Program-made: the position numbers and the translations under genes
Shown: positions 23,241-35,365 of the stretch, in pieces
Numbering within the stretch: position 1 is the stretch's first letter
How the letters are laid out: every line of letters begins with the position of its first letter
Notes under the pieces: generated by a model
The model's input: only the letters and a program-made list of their open reading frames with translations
Database searches by the model: none
What the model was told of the DNA's origin: nothing
Assembly (NCBI GenBank): GCA_014218235.1
Contig: CM024753.1
Span: 189,324,348-189,388,347 of the forward strand
DNA from: Colocasia esculenta
Lineage: Eukaryota; Streptophyta; Magnoliopsida; Alismatales; Araceae
Direction: 5' to 3'
DNA length: 64,000 bases

Positions 23241-26200
23241 TGTAACGTCGCGCGTTTTTCGGATCCCTGTGAATCCAGGTTAGCGGGTTCGGTGGCCAAT
23301 GTGAGGCCCATTAGTGTTGTGTGTTTCTTATTAGATCCTTACCGGGCTTGGTTATGGGTCTGTGTTGGTGTTCAGTATGCTGGACATCAACAGTGGGTTG
23401 GCGTCCAGGTGGGTGACGTCGACTTTGTGTTGGCGGCCATGGGTTGCCGTTGACATGGTTTTAGCGCCCATCGGTGTGGACGTCTACCGATGGTTCTAGT
23501 GTGTTCCATTATATGAACTTGGCGGCAATAGATGTGGACGCCTATATGTGGCGGTCTAGTTAACGGCCCAAGGGTTGACGTTAACTTGAGGCGGCTGTGT
23601 CATTAGGGGCAACCCGAGTCCTCTTCCTTCTCCATTTTCTCTCCTTCTCCCCCACCTTCGCCCTAGTGTTGTTTCCCCTACTTACGACGGTTGACGGGAG
23701 TATGTGGGAAGGCTGTGGTGCATGTGGTAGCGGCGGAACAGATGGGAGACGACAGATTGGAGGGCGATGTTCGCGGGAAGCTCCTCGGGTTCTGTCGTGA
23801 ATCAAGGTTCTATAGGAGTTTAATCACGTTATTGAGGTAGGGACTGGACCCCTGGATTCCTCATGGTTGATTGGTTATGGTTTGTTTGTATAGATTGTAT
23901 GTTAATTGAGTTTTTGGGATTAAGGGTTCTTCATGTCGGAGAATTGGGTGGTTTGATTGATCCAAACATTGGATCTTGTTTCTTCGGTTTAAGTTTAGCA
24001 TACAGTGGTAAGGGGAGGTTTTTGCCCTAACTTTCCTGTAGTTTGTGGGGCTAAGTTTCCCATGTGACCGGCCTAGGACCGTTCTGCACGTTTTGTAGTT
24101 GTTAAGGGTCGAGGACATAAACGTCATCATCGGTTGACGTTGGATTCTTCAGCTGGAGATTAACGGCAAGATGCTTAGCCGTTGATCTTGAGTAAACGGC
24201 TAGGTGATGGTCGTTTACTTGGTGTTGACGGCAATGGATGTTGTCGTTTACATACTTTAGACGACAATCGATGTTGCCGCTAACATGTGCATGTGTCAGC
24301 ACTGTCTGTTTTACGTGTTTGTGTGTGCATGGCGATGACCGGTGTGAGCCAGTGCACTTGTTACGCTCTTGGAGCATACTGCTCATGTAATGGGCATGTT
24401 TTATGTAAATGACGTGTGATTTACGTAGTGGTTTAAGTATGTGTATATTGTCCATGTGTTGGACATCTTGTTTACGTAGATAATGTGTGATATATTCGTC
24501 GTGAGGTATTATACACATGATATCTACGAGGTTTGGATGCCATGTATATGGTTTGTGTGTTCATAGCATACCGTGCGTTATTGTGGTTAATAATTAGTGA
24601 GGTCAGTCTGCGTGTTGCGGCGATGAGGTTCCTATGATCTTTTAGGATCTCTTGTGAATTATCCTAGATGGATTATTAAGTGTGGTCGTGCTATTATGTT
24701 TAGTGTGGCAGTGGAGGTCACCGTGTGACCAATGACAAACTGCGGTGTTATCTTTAATATGGTTAGTGTATGTAGTTGTGCAAGTTAGCTTGTGAATCAC
24801 AGGGTGACTAGGACAAGCTATCCTTAATGGTAATTTGTGTATCGTGAACGATAATAGAAAGTGTGTGTGTATATATCGTGGTTTGAGCTTGCCGAGTGTG
24901 GTGGTCTGGCGCCTATTTCGAAATGTCTCTCTAGTCGGGTACCCCAGGTTCTTTGTGAGCCAGGCACGTGTGTTTGTTGTGCTCGGGGTTTGTCCCGGTA
25001 CAGTGTGGTACCGTTGAGGTCTGTGTCATCTTCCTGGACACCCTCACTCCTGTGTTTGAGTTGTACGTCCGGCTGAGGGAAAGACGACAGTAGGGCAGCG
25101 GCTTGTGTTGGTGGGTGTGCAGTCGCTTGTAGCGCACTCGTAGTTGGGGGTACGGACACCAGTAGACGTACTGGTCCCCAGCTAGTCCTATTTTCCAGTG
25201 CCTCACTTTAGGGTGCTCCGACCAGAGACCCTAGAGGTGCCAGGCATGGACCTGCAGTTGTGTGTCTGCAGGTGTGGTGTTGGTTGGTCTCCACAGTTGT
25301 TTGACTTGTTCTCGTGGAGCGGCAGTTGGACCGTTCGTCCGTGACTGCGAGGCTGAGAGGTGGTTCTTGTGTTGTGTTGTCCGGGTTGGATACTGGCCTG
25401 ATCAGCCAGTAGACCGTTCCTGTGTGGTGGCGTCATTCTTCACGACTCGTGCTTTGTTAGCTCCAGTTGTGGTTGTGGTGACGTCGTTCCTTTCCGACTC
25501 GTGCTTTGCTACTTGTCGTGGTTCGTGAGTTTGTGACTCGTAGTCGAGGTTTGTCTCGTTTGAGGTGTGCCCTGGTGTTGGCACAGTTGTGACTGCGATT
25601 GTGGCTTGTGGAGTGCCCGAGTGGTGGCACAGTTTCAGCTATAGATGGTGAGTATTGACTCACCACAAATGTGGTTTAGTTTGTTACGGTGTGCCCTGAT
25701 ATGGCACTGGTTCACTTGTGGTTTCCGTACTGGTGCCTTGTGGTAATAGGTACTTGTACCCTGTGTGGGTAATGGTTTGTGGTGGTATGTCATATACCAA
25801 TCTTTTTGGTGTTGACGTGGAACTGTGTTTCGTGGAGGTCGTGTGGTGTGACCTTCCACTCAATGTGTTTTTACCTTCCTCGGGTAAACTACCGTATATG
25901 GTTTTCATGTGTGATGGATTGGCCCACTGTAGTCGATCATGTTATTTGGTGTGTGTGTTTCCCGACATATTGTGATTTGGGGTATAAAGAACCAGCTTTT
26001 AGTTACAGTCCTGTTACCCACGTACTTGAGATTTGCCTGTGAAGCTTATAGCCTAGGCAGTGGTTTGCTTGTGCGGCTTATAGCTTAAATGATTGGTTGT
26101 GACTGTAATGTGCCTGTGAGGCTTGCGGCCTAGGCATTTCAGTTGTTGAGCGGACTAGCCTATGGTTCCTCTTTCTTTATAAGGAATATACATTTGTTTA

Positions 26201-26715
26201 TCAATTACTGTTTAAGCTGTTATTTAAATATATATGTTGTGAGCATGAAATGGTTTGGCTATTGGTGCTGCCAGTGAGACCTATTGGGGTTGAGGTGTCC
26301 ATGGTTACTGTGTTGTTTTGGGTAGCCCCTACTGAGCCTATGACTTGTTGAGGCTCACTCTCCTACAGTTCTTTTCAGGGCTTGCCGAGTGTTTGGCTTA
26401 CAGCGGCGTTGTGTCAAACTTGTACCACCAGCAGTTGTGTAGTAGTTAGTGTTGTGTGAGCTTGTGCTCCCTCGGGATATGCCCCAGGTAGTTGTACTTT
26501 TTAATTGGACATGTATTAATGTAATGGGACAGTTGTAAATTGTTATATGCAGGTATGAGCACATGTACTTTCTTGTGTCTTATACTCTTGTGGTTTGTCT
26601 TTTATATTCTTACTGGACACTTGTGTGAGCTATCCCTTGCGAGATTTCGATCCGTTCGCGGGAGCCGGATCTAGATATGGAGCCTTAATGGGCATAAATA
26701 CCCCGGTCCGTCACA
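23241..26715 (+). repeat. 3' LTR of the LARD
   Basis: Begins TGTAACGTCGCGCG and ends CCGTCACA, 3475 bp against 3474 in the left copy. High identity of such long LTRs suggests recent insertion relative to the surrounding decayed elements. Confidence 0.92.
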
Positions 26716-26720
26716 TAAGT

Positions 26721-29593
26721 AGTCATAGAAATTAAAAATTGTTTCATGAATGCAGAGTCGCTGATTGGTTAAAAAAAAGGGAGAGCAAACAAGGGAAGAA
26801 AAGAGGAAAAAAAATCAGCACACAAAATGAACTCTGGTGTCTCAGTTGTAGTCAGGTACTATACATGGCAGAAAACAGAATTATTTCTTTGTGCATCTCA
26901 CTCAAATTGAGACACTCAGGTCACCATCTATATGATTATGTTCTCAGGATCAATGCAAGTGGGCAATAGAGGGAGAAAGATATAGATGTGATTCCAAAAA
27001 TGTACAGGACTGAAAATTATCTCAATATATGAGTGTGACATGATTTGTAATATCCAGTTATAATTATCTATCACCTAAAAGTGATGTTTGGTAACACTGG
27101 TACAGTGTTGCTCCTGATACAAATGGAGGGTTCTCCTGTTCTGCTTTGTTTGCGACAAAACAGAGAATAAACCAAAGGGTTTTCCCAAGTCGCCTCTCTA
27201 TGGATTGAGCCATGTGCTATTTTCTGCTAGTACTGCAATGTGAGGTTTCATTGCTTTGGCTTCTTTAGTACCGGACATCACTGCATGTTCCCTCAAGGTC
27301 TAACCTCTACTTCGCCACTTCAGTTCAGTCAACACTGTGGAACATGAAAATTGATCATTACAGGGGCATCATTAGAAGCAAGTCATGAAAGTGAAACATA
27401 GAATGAAAACATAAATCAACTCTAAACATAGAATGGAACATAGATAAGCTTAAGGAAGTTTTCCCTTCTTCAGTGGGAATGAGCATTCTAAATCTGGTCG
27501 TGACTCACACTTACAAGAATCAGAATTCTATTGTGGAAGATGGCACGGGAAGGATTCTGAAGGCAGATTACCTGATCAAATGCAATATAGAGGTGAATCC
27601 AATATATCAGATTTGTAAGGAAGCTCTGGGAGAAAGTAGCAGGGTTCCTAAAATGGAAAAAATTGGCCATCACACCTATTTATGTGTAGATGTCATCTGT
27701 AAGCCACCAACAAGCAATTTATTTCAATGTGAAAACTGGAGCATATTGAAAACAACTCTATTTTTACTGAACACTCCAAATTTTTACAAAAACAATATGT
27801 ATGGAATCTGGGATGTGGATGTCAAAAGTGACAACAGATCACACTGAAATAATTATATCAAATTGAAATCAATTTTCATCATTGGCATTCACCAAAAAAA
27901 AAAACTACAACTACCATTCATTTCAGTTAAGACTCAGATCCAGTGTAACTCAGATGTTATAAAATTTGGACCATATTATGTTACTTATCAAAAAGGGTGG
28001 AGGTGAAGATCAATCATCCTCAAGCTCAACATATTACATGTAAAAATGTAAATAACATCAGACTTGACAATTAGCAACATATAAATAAGAATGAGATAAA
28101 TATAAATAAACTTACATATTCTCTGAACCATATTATGTGACTCCCAACAACATCGTTCATATTTTTATAGAATTAAATCAATTATAAAGCCCCACTCTTC
28201 TTTTGATGTTTAACAACAGACCAAGTTGATAGAGTGAAAAGAGGCTCGCCTTGAGTGCCTCTTCTGATGAGTTCTGCCTCATAAGCTTGATAGGTGCTAT
28301 TAATATGTGCTATTAATCAATTATAAAATTTTGATACATTTTATAAAATTTAACATAACTTGGCCTAATATGTGCTATTAATCAATTATAACATGTGTTA
28401 GACTAAATTCAACCAGCTCAAATAAGGATTGATTGCTTCCTTTATGACTTGGTCAATCTTAACCAACGAGTGCTTGATTTGAATAGAGAAGAATCTCATA
28501 GAAGTGCTCTTTACATAGCTTTGTACAATAGTACTTATAGGCACATTTTTTAATTGTGAGACTACTTGTATTATTTTTTTAGAAAATTGGACGGTTGTCT
28601 TCAATCACAGGTGGGATAACCTCTACTACATCAATGGGGAAATACAAAACTGTCCCACCAAATAGAGAGGTTGGACTAGCACCATAGACCAAATTAGGGT
28701 AAAGGGATTGACTAAGAGATGAAGTACAACAGTTGTAAAAGGAAAGGATCATGGAAGTAAGAAACAGATCAGAACCTTAACAAGTAATAACCAGATTGTG
28801 ATTATTGACAAACCTCTCAAACCTTAGAAACTGACGAAAGAACGAATTTTGCAACTGCCACCCACTGAAACAGCTATATATGATCTTTTCCAAATAAACT
28901 GCATCAATATAATGACTCAATTATTAATGGATCTCTCTTAATATAAGTAGCCTGTTTCTATTGCTCCCAATCAATGAAAGAAAGATTAACAAGAAGATTA
29001 ATAGGAATGACACGTTTATAAGATGCTTTCTAAAGATTATAAGGAAATGAATAAGCACCGACTATTTCATAGCATTGATATATTGGATATTTTGTCCACT
29101 TTCAGCTAGCTAGTGAAATAGAGACCAATTTCTTCTAAGAACTAGCAATTGATTGATGTTTCTTGCCAAACTTATTTCAGAATTTTTTTTTTAAAACCTG
29201 CATCACACTGGATACAATGGTATAGAACTTGCCAATCTAGTAAATATAGAACTTTCACTGTACAACTAAAGAACTCATCAAGAACAGACGTGCAGCTAAA
29301 ATGGATTAATAAAGTTTTGGCCAGGCCTTCTGGTTTTTCTTGTCATTTCTGGAGGTCCATGTCCTAATCATCATGCATATAAATGCTAATCACATCAGTC
29401 TTGCAGCTTTGGAGATTGCAACATATCTAATCAGTAAATGACATGTGAAAAGAAGTTTGATAGCATAAAGTGATGATGTTTAGACGATCATATAAATATC
29501 ATAAAAGCAATTCTACATAAGCATCCTATATTTCTTCAAAAATAATAACTAAGAGAATGGACAAAAGTCCTTCTGGAAGAGAATAAAAGCTAC
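26721..29593. other. CACTA interior without recognised genes
   Basis: Resumes the CACTA after the LARD. A 124-residue plus frame at 27473-27847 has no features I recognise. A short duplication (AATATGTGCTATTAATCAAT) occurs at about 28303 and 28367. It may hold intron or UTR sequence of the captured genes. Confidence 0.5.
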
Positions 29594-29883
29594 CTGAACA
29601 AAAGTCTTCAGAATTATCTGATACGTAACTGGTGATGGTTCAGGGCCTGATGACTGCATTCTCCAAAATATTGCTTCAGCCTTGTTGTATTGCCCAGCTC
29701 TACCATATGCTTCAATGAGGGCAGTATGTGATATGACACTGGGGGGTACCCTTTCTTGTTCATGTATCTCATAACTCTCTCAGCCCTATTAAAATCGCCA
29801 AGCTTTCCATAAGAAGTAATCAGCATTAAGAAGTCTAGCTCACTGAAATTCCACCAATGCTGAGTCCTCAGCCACTCCAAAAT
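29594..29883 (-). pseudogene. Captured PPR gene, exon with two PPR-like repeats
   Basis: On the minus strand the exon starts after a TAG acceptor (29884-29886) with ILEWLRTQHWWNF. It continues through FLMLITSYGKLGDFNRAERV and, after a one-base deletion near 29743, SHTALIEAYGRAGQYNKAEA and PEPSPVTYQIILKTF, ending at a GT donor (29593-29592). These are pentatricopeptide repeats. The closest known relative I can name is the chloroplast-type PPR protein of Arabidopsis locus At3g59040 (from memory). In plants such proteins bind organelle RNA. The frameshift and lack of downstream exons make this a non-functional copy. Confidence 0.85.
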
Positions 29884-30106
29884 CTAAGGGGCATAAGAAT
29901 GAGTAGCATTCAGCATAAACATGTCTTCCAACAGATTAAAATAAGAGAAAGAAAAGAGAGTACAACAAGAAACAACTTTTTTTTACTTATAGTGGACATC
30001 ATCATTGGCTCAGCTCTTGTAATTATTTGAAGAAGGCATAAATCTAGCATTTCATAGTCTTTTGACTCTTTCATCAATATCAGTGGAGTATTTAGAGAAA
30101 ATATAC

Positions 30107-30430
30107 CTCACTAACAAGATTCCATTTCTTAAGCTGCTTGAACCTCGTCAGGGTACCAAGAACAATATCTCTTTTGAGAGGACTACCTCTGCTCCTTCTA
30201 TTTCGAAGAATAGAGACAGCGGAACCTTCATTTTCAATCTCCCTCATCAGCCTCCTCTAGTTCATCTGATCTGCTTCATCAGAAGCATCCTTAAAGACCT
30301 CCATCTTCCTCCTCCTCCTCTCCATAAACTTCCTTGGAGCAAGCATACCAAGGCAAACTACTTCATGTCGTCCACTAACTTTAAGTTTGGGAAGAGAAGG
30401 GTTCCTAAATATCTTTTGTTTACTGAAAAC
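30107..30430 (-). pseudogene. Captured PPR gene, upstream exon
   Basis: The minus strand reads FRNPSLPKLKVSGRHEVVCL, GMLAPRKFMERRRRKMEVFK, then RRLMREIENEGSAVSILRNR and VLGTLTRFKQLKKWNLVSE, ending at GAG before a GT donor (30106-30105). This is the N-terminal region of the same PPR protein as the exon at 29594-29883, with a proper intron (29884-30106) between them. A TAG at about 30255-30257 replaces the expected Trp. Upstream (30431-30840) another open stretch of unknown origin is fused in frame, which may be a different captured piece. Confidence 0.8.
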
Positions 30431-31164
30431 CAGAGAAAGAAACAATGCACTAGCGGGAACCGTGGCAGAATTAGCATGGACACCCTCTGGACTGACAGGG
30501 TCTTGATCGCCCTCATAGGTAGCTCTCATGCTGTCAAGAGGATGGACAGCAGTGGGTGCATCTGTCACATGCTCCGGTTCAGATTTCTGAACTGGCATTT
30601 CAGCGAACACTGGGTGTACATCATCTTGTGCTGCTGTCTTGGCTGCTACTTGGACATTCTGAGCACTCGGATATATAGTGGTATCATCCACTAAACTGCT
30701 ATCAATGTGGCGGGTAAGAGTGGAACAAAGCAGTGGTGTGTTTGCATTATCACTTGGTGGAGGATTGTTCTACGCACCAGGAGAATTAACATCCAGCTCA
30801 TCAGTGGGAGACATGTCATTCTCTAGGAGAAAATTGTAGCATCATGATATTCATTATAAATCAGAAGTATGTAAGCTTGTCTAAGCTGCACAGAGTTTGC
30901 TTTTAGGCTAAGGATTGTGGAGGAAGATGGGAGACCAACAAGGCAGCAGAGCAGAAAGAAAAGATAATGTATACAAAGTGACAAAGTTTGCAGAAGCAAA
31001 CTGTGTGGTACAGTTAGCTTGCAGCTGGGTCCAATACTAGCTTGTCTTTACAGATCAGCTAACCAAAAAAAGCAATAAAATTATCTATACCGCCACGTAA
31101 ACAATCGAGCTTTCCCAAGTGCATCCTCGAAGTACCAGCAGCATGTAGAAATGGATTTCACACC

Positions 31165-31310
31165 CAGGTAAACCACCATCCTGTAGAGCAAAAAGCATAG
31201 CCACCATTAGAGGAACCACATCGCTCACTGGATCTAAGGATTAAAGGAGATGGCTGTTTCCTGTTCGTTGGAGGATGAGGCTGTGGACATAAGCTTGAAG
31301 TGGCTGCCAT
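31165..31310 (-). pseudogene. Possible transit-peptide exon of the captured PPR gene
   Basis: The minus strand has an ATG at about 31310 followed by AATSSLCPQPHPPTNRKQPS and a Ser/Arg-rich tail. This composition fits a chloroplast transit peptide. Position and strand agree with the PPR exons, but the splice link is not proven and it may simply be part of the DUF4283 fragment's tail. Confidence 0.4.
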
Positions 31311-31379
31311 GGTTTTGTGCTGCAAAACGGAGCTAAACACTCACAAAGAACAGGTCGAGGTGGTTAAAGCAAGAGCAGA

Positions 31380-32369
31380 GAAGAGGAGCACTCATAAAGA
31401 GGAAAAGTGCATGTCATAGCAGTGGTGTTCCTATCCACTTTCAAGACTGGGCCAACACTTCCAGCTATTGAACGTATCATGGTTTCATTGAAAAAATTAG
31501 CTGGAAGTGCCGGCAGTTCCATCTAAACTGGGATAGTGGGATTACAGGTGAGTCCTCCTCAGGAGAAAAATCTATAGACCATCTAAAGAACCTGAATATT
31601 TTGCCTTGAACATACATGGAGTCTTTGAGGAGAACCTGGAGGAAATCTTCCTTATTCTGGAATTTGATGAGCAGATGACGCTTGTCCAGCGCACTGAGGA
31701 GGAAGTCTTCCTGAAACTTGAATCTCTGTTGTAGGTGGTATCGGATCTCCTGAAAAGGTGGTCTTCCTTGAGGTGTTCTTGCAATCACCGCCAGCTCCAA
31801 AGGTTTGCACGAGATGTTGATCTCCTCCACGGATAAGAACACTGCTGGCTCCCCTGCATCGGTGAAGGCTGGGGGGTGGATGGCAAGAGGAAGAGCTGGT
31901 GGGAACATGGATCGCATCAAAGCCTGGACAAACGATGCAGCCGGTGGAGATGGAATCGCTGGGCTATTGGGAGGTCTCCATGGCCCATCTGCGAGGCCAG
32001 GGGTGGAGGGCACAGTTGGAGTTGGGTCCACAGCGGGAAGGTGGCACTTGGCAGTAGCTTTGGGCGCGCCTCTGGCAGCTGGAGAAGAGGAGGGCCCCAA
32101 CGGAGGGAAGGCCCTTGACTAGGTCGCAGCTTCTGCCAGGTTGGGGAGAACCGGTGTTTCTAGGGCAGCTGGGGAAGAAGAGGGACCCAGCAGTGGGGAG
32201 CCCTAAGCAAGGACGCAGCATATGCTAGGTTGGGGGGAATCGCACTAGAGTGGGTTGGCGGACTCGAGAACCTGGTGGCCGGAGGCGACGGTCTCGCAGG
32301 TGGAGACGGCGACGTTGGAGAGGTAGAGGAGGTGGGAGGCATCGTTGGAGGTGATTTTGAGGAGGGCAT
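31380..32369 (-). pseudogene. DUF4283 (LINE ORF1-type) gene fragment in the CACTA
   Basis: From an ATG near 32369 the minus strand codes a Pro/Ser-rich leader, then a DUF4283 domain: FLLSALDKRHLLIKFQNKED and GKIFRFFRWSIDFSPEEDSP. After a frameshift and TAG near 31524 it continues ELPALPANFFNETMIRSIAG and GPVLKVDRNT. DUF4283 is found in ORF1 of plant LINEs and in related zinc-knuckle proteins. A short unit of about 70 bases is duplicated at 32075-32140 and 32164-32235. No LINE 3' tail or TSD is visible here, so it may have been captured with the PPR piece or be an older insertion. Confidence 0.75.
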
Positions 32370-32930
32370 CCTCTACGTGCTGCTGCCAAAATCAAAGGAG
32401 AGAGGGGAATACCAGAAGAGGAAGCAGTGAGATGGATGTTGTAATGGGCGATGGTGGTCGGAGACGGAGGCGATGAAGTCCGGACCTGGCGGCGATGCAT
32501 TCGCACGATCGGCGATGTAGTCAAGCCCTAGCCTTCGCGAGGGCGAATCCCGGAGCTGCTTGCCGACGACGCCACTGTTTGCCCTTCCGCCGCTACTGCC
32601 CTATCGCCACTGCAATGGGAAGGAGGAGAGTGGAGGCAAGGGGAAGAAGGTTTTTTTTTTCCCTTCAACCGACGCGCGGGAGACCAAAGTTGAATGGGAG
32701 CCCAATGTTAAAAAAAAAAATTTATTATATATTTACTGTATCAAACTCCGTAAACATATTAATAACGTTATATGCTTATAGGGATAGACATATCTTAAAA
32801 GTTCAAGAACAAAGTTTAGAGCATATGCTTACGACACGTATAATCTGTAAGCATACATATGTCTATCTATACGAATATACTGAATCGTAAGTAACTTTTG
32901 TAAGCAGAGCTAGGATTTCTTGTAGTGTGG

Positions 32931-33239
32931 GTTGTCAAATGACGTCTTGGACTTCCTGACAACATAGATGAATTTTATTGAATTCACAACTCAGTAGGAT
33001 AATTTGTAGCCCCTTTAAGCATGTTAGCCATATACAAATGTTTCAATCATTATCTTACATAGATATTAGAAGGAAACATAATATAAGAAAAAAACATCAC
33101 TATATGCTCTTGAAAATGACTACACACTTTGAAAAGATTTCAAATACAATAGAATAATTGAACAAAGAGGGAAGTGATTGGAAATAATATGTAAATATTT
33201 GGAAACTTATTCAAATAGCTGAAAATATTATTTGCATAA
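32931..33239. other. AT-rich spacer right of the CACTA
   Basis: No gene or repeat recognised between the CACTA right flank and the tandem array. Confidence 0.5.
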
Positions 33240-33760
33240 CTAACACATTAATCAAATAACTAAAAATGAATACTACAGTATGACGATCAAATCCTTGATC
33301 ATATCATCTAAATACCTAATTAGATACTAGGTTAGAAAATCAAATACTTAGTCAAATAATCATACACTTTAGTTAAATATTTGAATATTGTATCAAATAA
33401 TTGAATATTTTAGACAAATATTTAAGTATTGATCAGATAATCAAATATTCGAACAAATAATAGAATACTCGATCAGATAATCAAATATTTCAATCAAAAT
33501 ATTTGAATATTACATTAGATAATCAAATATTTGAATATTAGATAATCAAATACTATATTAGATAATCAAATACTCAGTCAAGTATTCGATGTTGGATAGA
33601 TAATTGAATATTATCATGTAGATATTTGATTATTGGGTAGATAATCGAACACTATTAGGTAGATATTTGAATATCATATAGAAATATTTAGATATCATAA
33701 CAAACATCATAGATCGGTAGTCAAGTATCACAGTAAAGTATTGAATACATGAAACTATGA
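33240..33760. repeat. Diverged AT-rich tandem array
   Basis: About twenty imperfect copies of a 22-30-base unit built from AAATATTTGAATATT and GATAATCAAATA. The units drift in length and sequence, so this is an old minisatellite. Confidence 0.65.
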
Positions 33761-34294
33761 TTAAATATTTGTGAAAAGTAAAAATATAAACTAAAAAATA
33801 GAAGCATGACCAGAATACATAATATAATTGATTAAATCAGAAATTTTAACATAAACTTAAATTTATTCTTATCATGACTTAAACTTATGAATGTATGTGT
33901 CACTGTCATGTTATAATGTTATAGAAATACTTAATTGGATATGTATCTAACCATGACATAAAGAGTCTTATATTTATACATATACATTATCCCTAGGCAT
34001 ATAATGCATAGGTCTTGGCAATCTTCATAGTGCCAAGAACTTTATCCATGGTCTAATTCTATCACCGATTAATTATAAGAAAAACATATCTTTCCTTGAG
34101 ACGACATTGTCTATATTTTTTGTACATATGTATCAAAAATTTCATTATGCACATTCTTAAACTGATTCTTAGTACACTTATTTCGTTTCAAATCAAATAG
34201 ATAGATTTCATATAATTTAACAAAAAAATAAAATTAAAATAAAATAGAAGTCTATTCATACCACAAAAATGATGTGACTAATCCTATAAATTTT

Positions 34295-34500
34295 CAGACA
34301 TATTTCATACAGATTTTTCATATTTATCTTATAATAAAATTCTTAAAGTGAAACAAAAATTGGAACCATATATGTTATAGATTCATATGAATGATCTTAC
34401 AGTCTTTCGTACTTATTTCATATAGATTCTCTATATTTATTCTTGTCATAATCATTCATAAAGTGAAACAAAATCAGAACCATACATGTTATAGTGTCAT
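34295..34500. repeat. Old tandem duplication of about 100 bases
   Basis: The order TATTTCATA-AGATT-TATATTTAT-AAAGTGAAACAAAA-GGAACCATA-ATGTTATAG appears at about 34302-34380 and again at 34408-34495 with many differences. No gene is visible from 33761 to 35300. Confidence 0.55.
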
Positions 34501-35105
34501 ACAACTTATCTTACCTCGAATTCAACAAAGATTCTTAAGAACTAACATAAATATCTTAACAGAAAATGCATTTCATTATATAGTGAAGTTATTAATGATA
34601 TTATATTACATTATGATTAGACATAATATAATAGCATGATTAGAACAATTTACAGGTATATGATTGGACTTAATGTCATCATTAAAGAAGATAAAAATGC
34701 CATAAGCCTTATCCCTTGGTTTTACTCATTTTCTTCCCAAATAGAGTTCACAACATGCCCCTCAGAATTAGATTAAGGAGGGTAAAATGATCCAAAACTA
34801 ATTACTATTCCTATTGTTATCCATGTTTTTGTCAAACATAAAATAAAAATCAAAATAGAGATATATGTATCCCTATATATACCAATCACTAATTCCGTAA
34901 GGATAAAATATCATGTGAGACATAGTATGTGATAGGAAGACTTCAAAAATGATGTACTAACAAATAACTTTAAAAAATGTTGAGATAGTTGGTATTAAAC
35001 GTGTACAAAGATGACATAAAGACATATAAAATAATATAAAGTAATGAGAAATATTTAATATGTCTTTTTGGAAGATATAAAAAGTAGCGTGTATCATTTG
35101 ACAAG

Positions 35106-35166
35106 TAATTTTATTAGTTGAAAAATTGACAATTTTCTTTTTCACTTATTTTAACTAATAAAATTA
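35106..35166. repeat. Perfect 14-bp inverted repeat upstream of PHT4
   Basis: TAATTTTATTAGTT (35106-35119) and its exact complement (35153-35166) can form a stem with a 33-base loop, about 200 bases upstream of the PHT4 start. It may be a small MITE relic. Confidence 0.5.
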
Positions 35167-35365
35167 TTATTTTTAGATAATTCAGTCACTTTTCTTGAGA
35201 TGAAAAAAAAATATTAAATATTTTTCTAAAATAATCGTAGAAAAAATAATGTAAACGAAAAACGTGGGATGCTACTTTTTTTTTTTACAAACAAATACTA
35301 CCTAATCAGTAGAGAACTCATGTTGTAATCGCCCAGCCCAGTCCCACCCGGAAGATTATGCTGAA

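Larger units (their letters stand above)
17445..26715 (+). mobile_element. LARD-type LTR retrotransposon inside the CACTA
   Basis: Two near-identical LTRs of about 3.47 kb flank a 2.3-kb non-coding centre. The 5-bp duplication TAAGT lies at 17440-17444 and 26716-26720. It has a tRNA-iMet primer site after the left LTR and a chromovirus-like 3' end (TCGAGGACGACATTTCTTTT) before the right LTR. Large LTRs with no coding centre fit the LARD class (non-autonomous, driven by a related autonomous Ty3 element). The CACTA target was intact before this insertion. Confidence 0.93.
16409..32927. mobile_element. CACTA (En/Spm) transposon, non-autonomous, with captured genes
   Basis: The left end reads CACTACAGGAAAACCAGACT and the right end is the inverse of CACTACAAGAAATCCTAGCT. 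Both are followed inward by GCTTACG/CCGTAAG-type subterminal repeats. The 3-bp duplication TGG flanks it at 16406-16408 and 32928-32930, as expected for CACTA. No TNPD/TNPA transposase frame is present. The span is 16519 bp, of which 9271 bp is a later LTR-element insertion, leaving about 7.2 kb of CACTA with host gene pieces. Confidence 0.92.

Noticed and set aside
27473..27847. 124-residue plus-strand frame as a gene
   Set aside because: Lies inside the CACTA, has no family features, and the opposite strand is also partly open.
31805..32122. Plus-strand Gly/Ala-rich frame
   Set aside because: Complement of the DUF4283 fragment, which has recognisable domain motifs on the minus strand.
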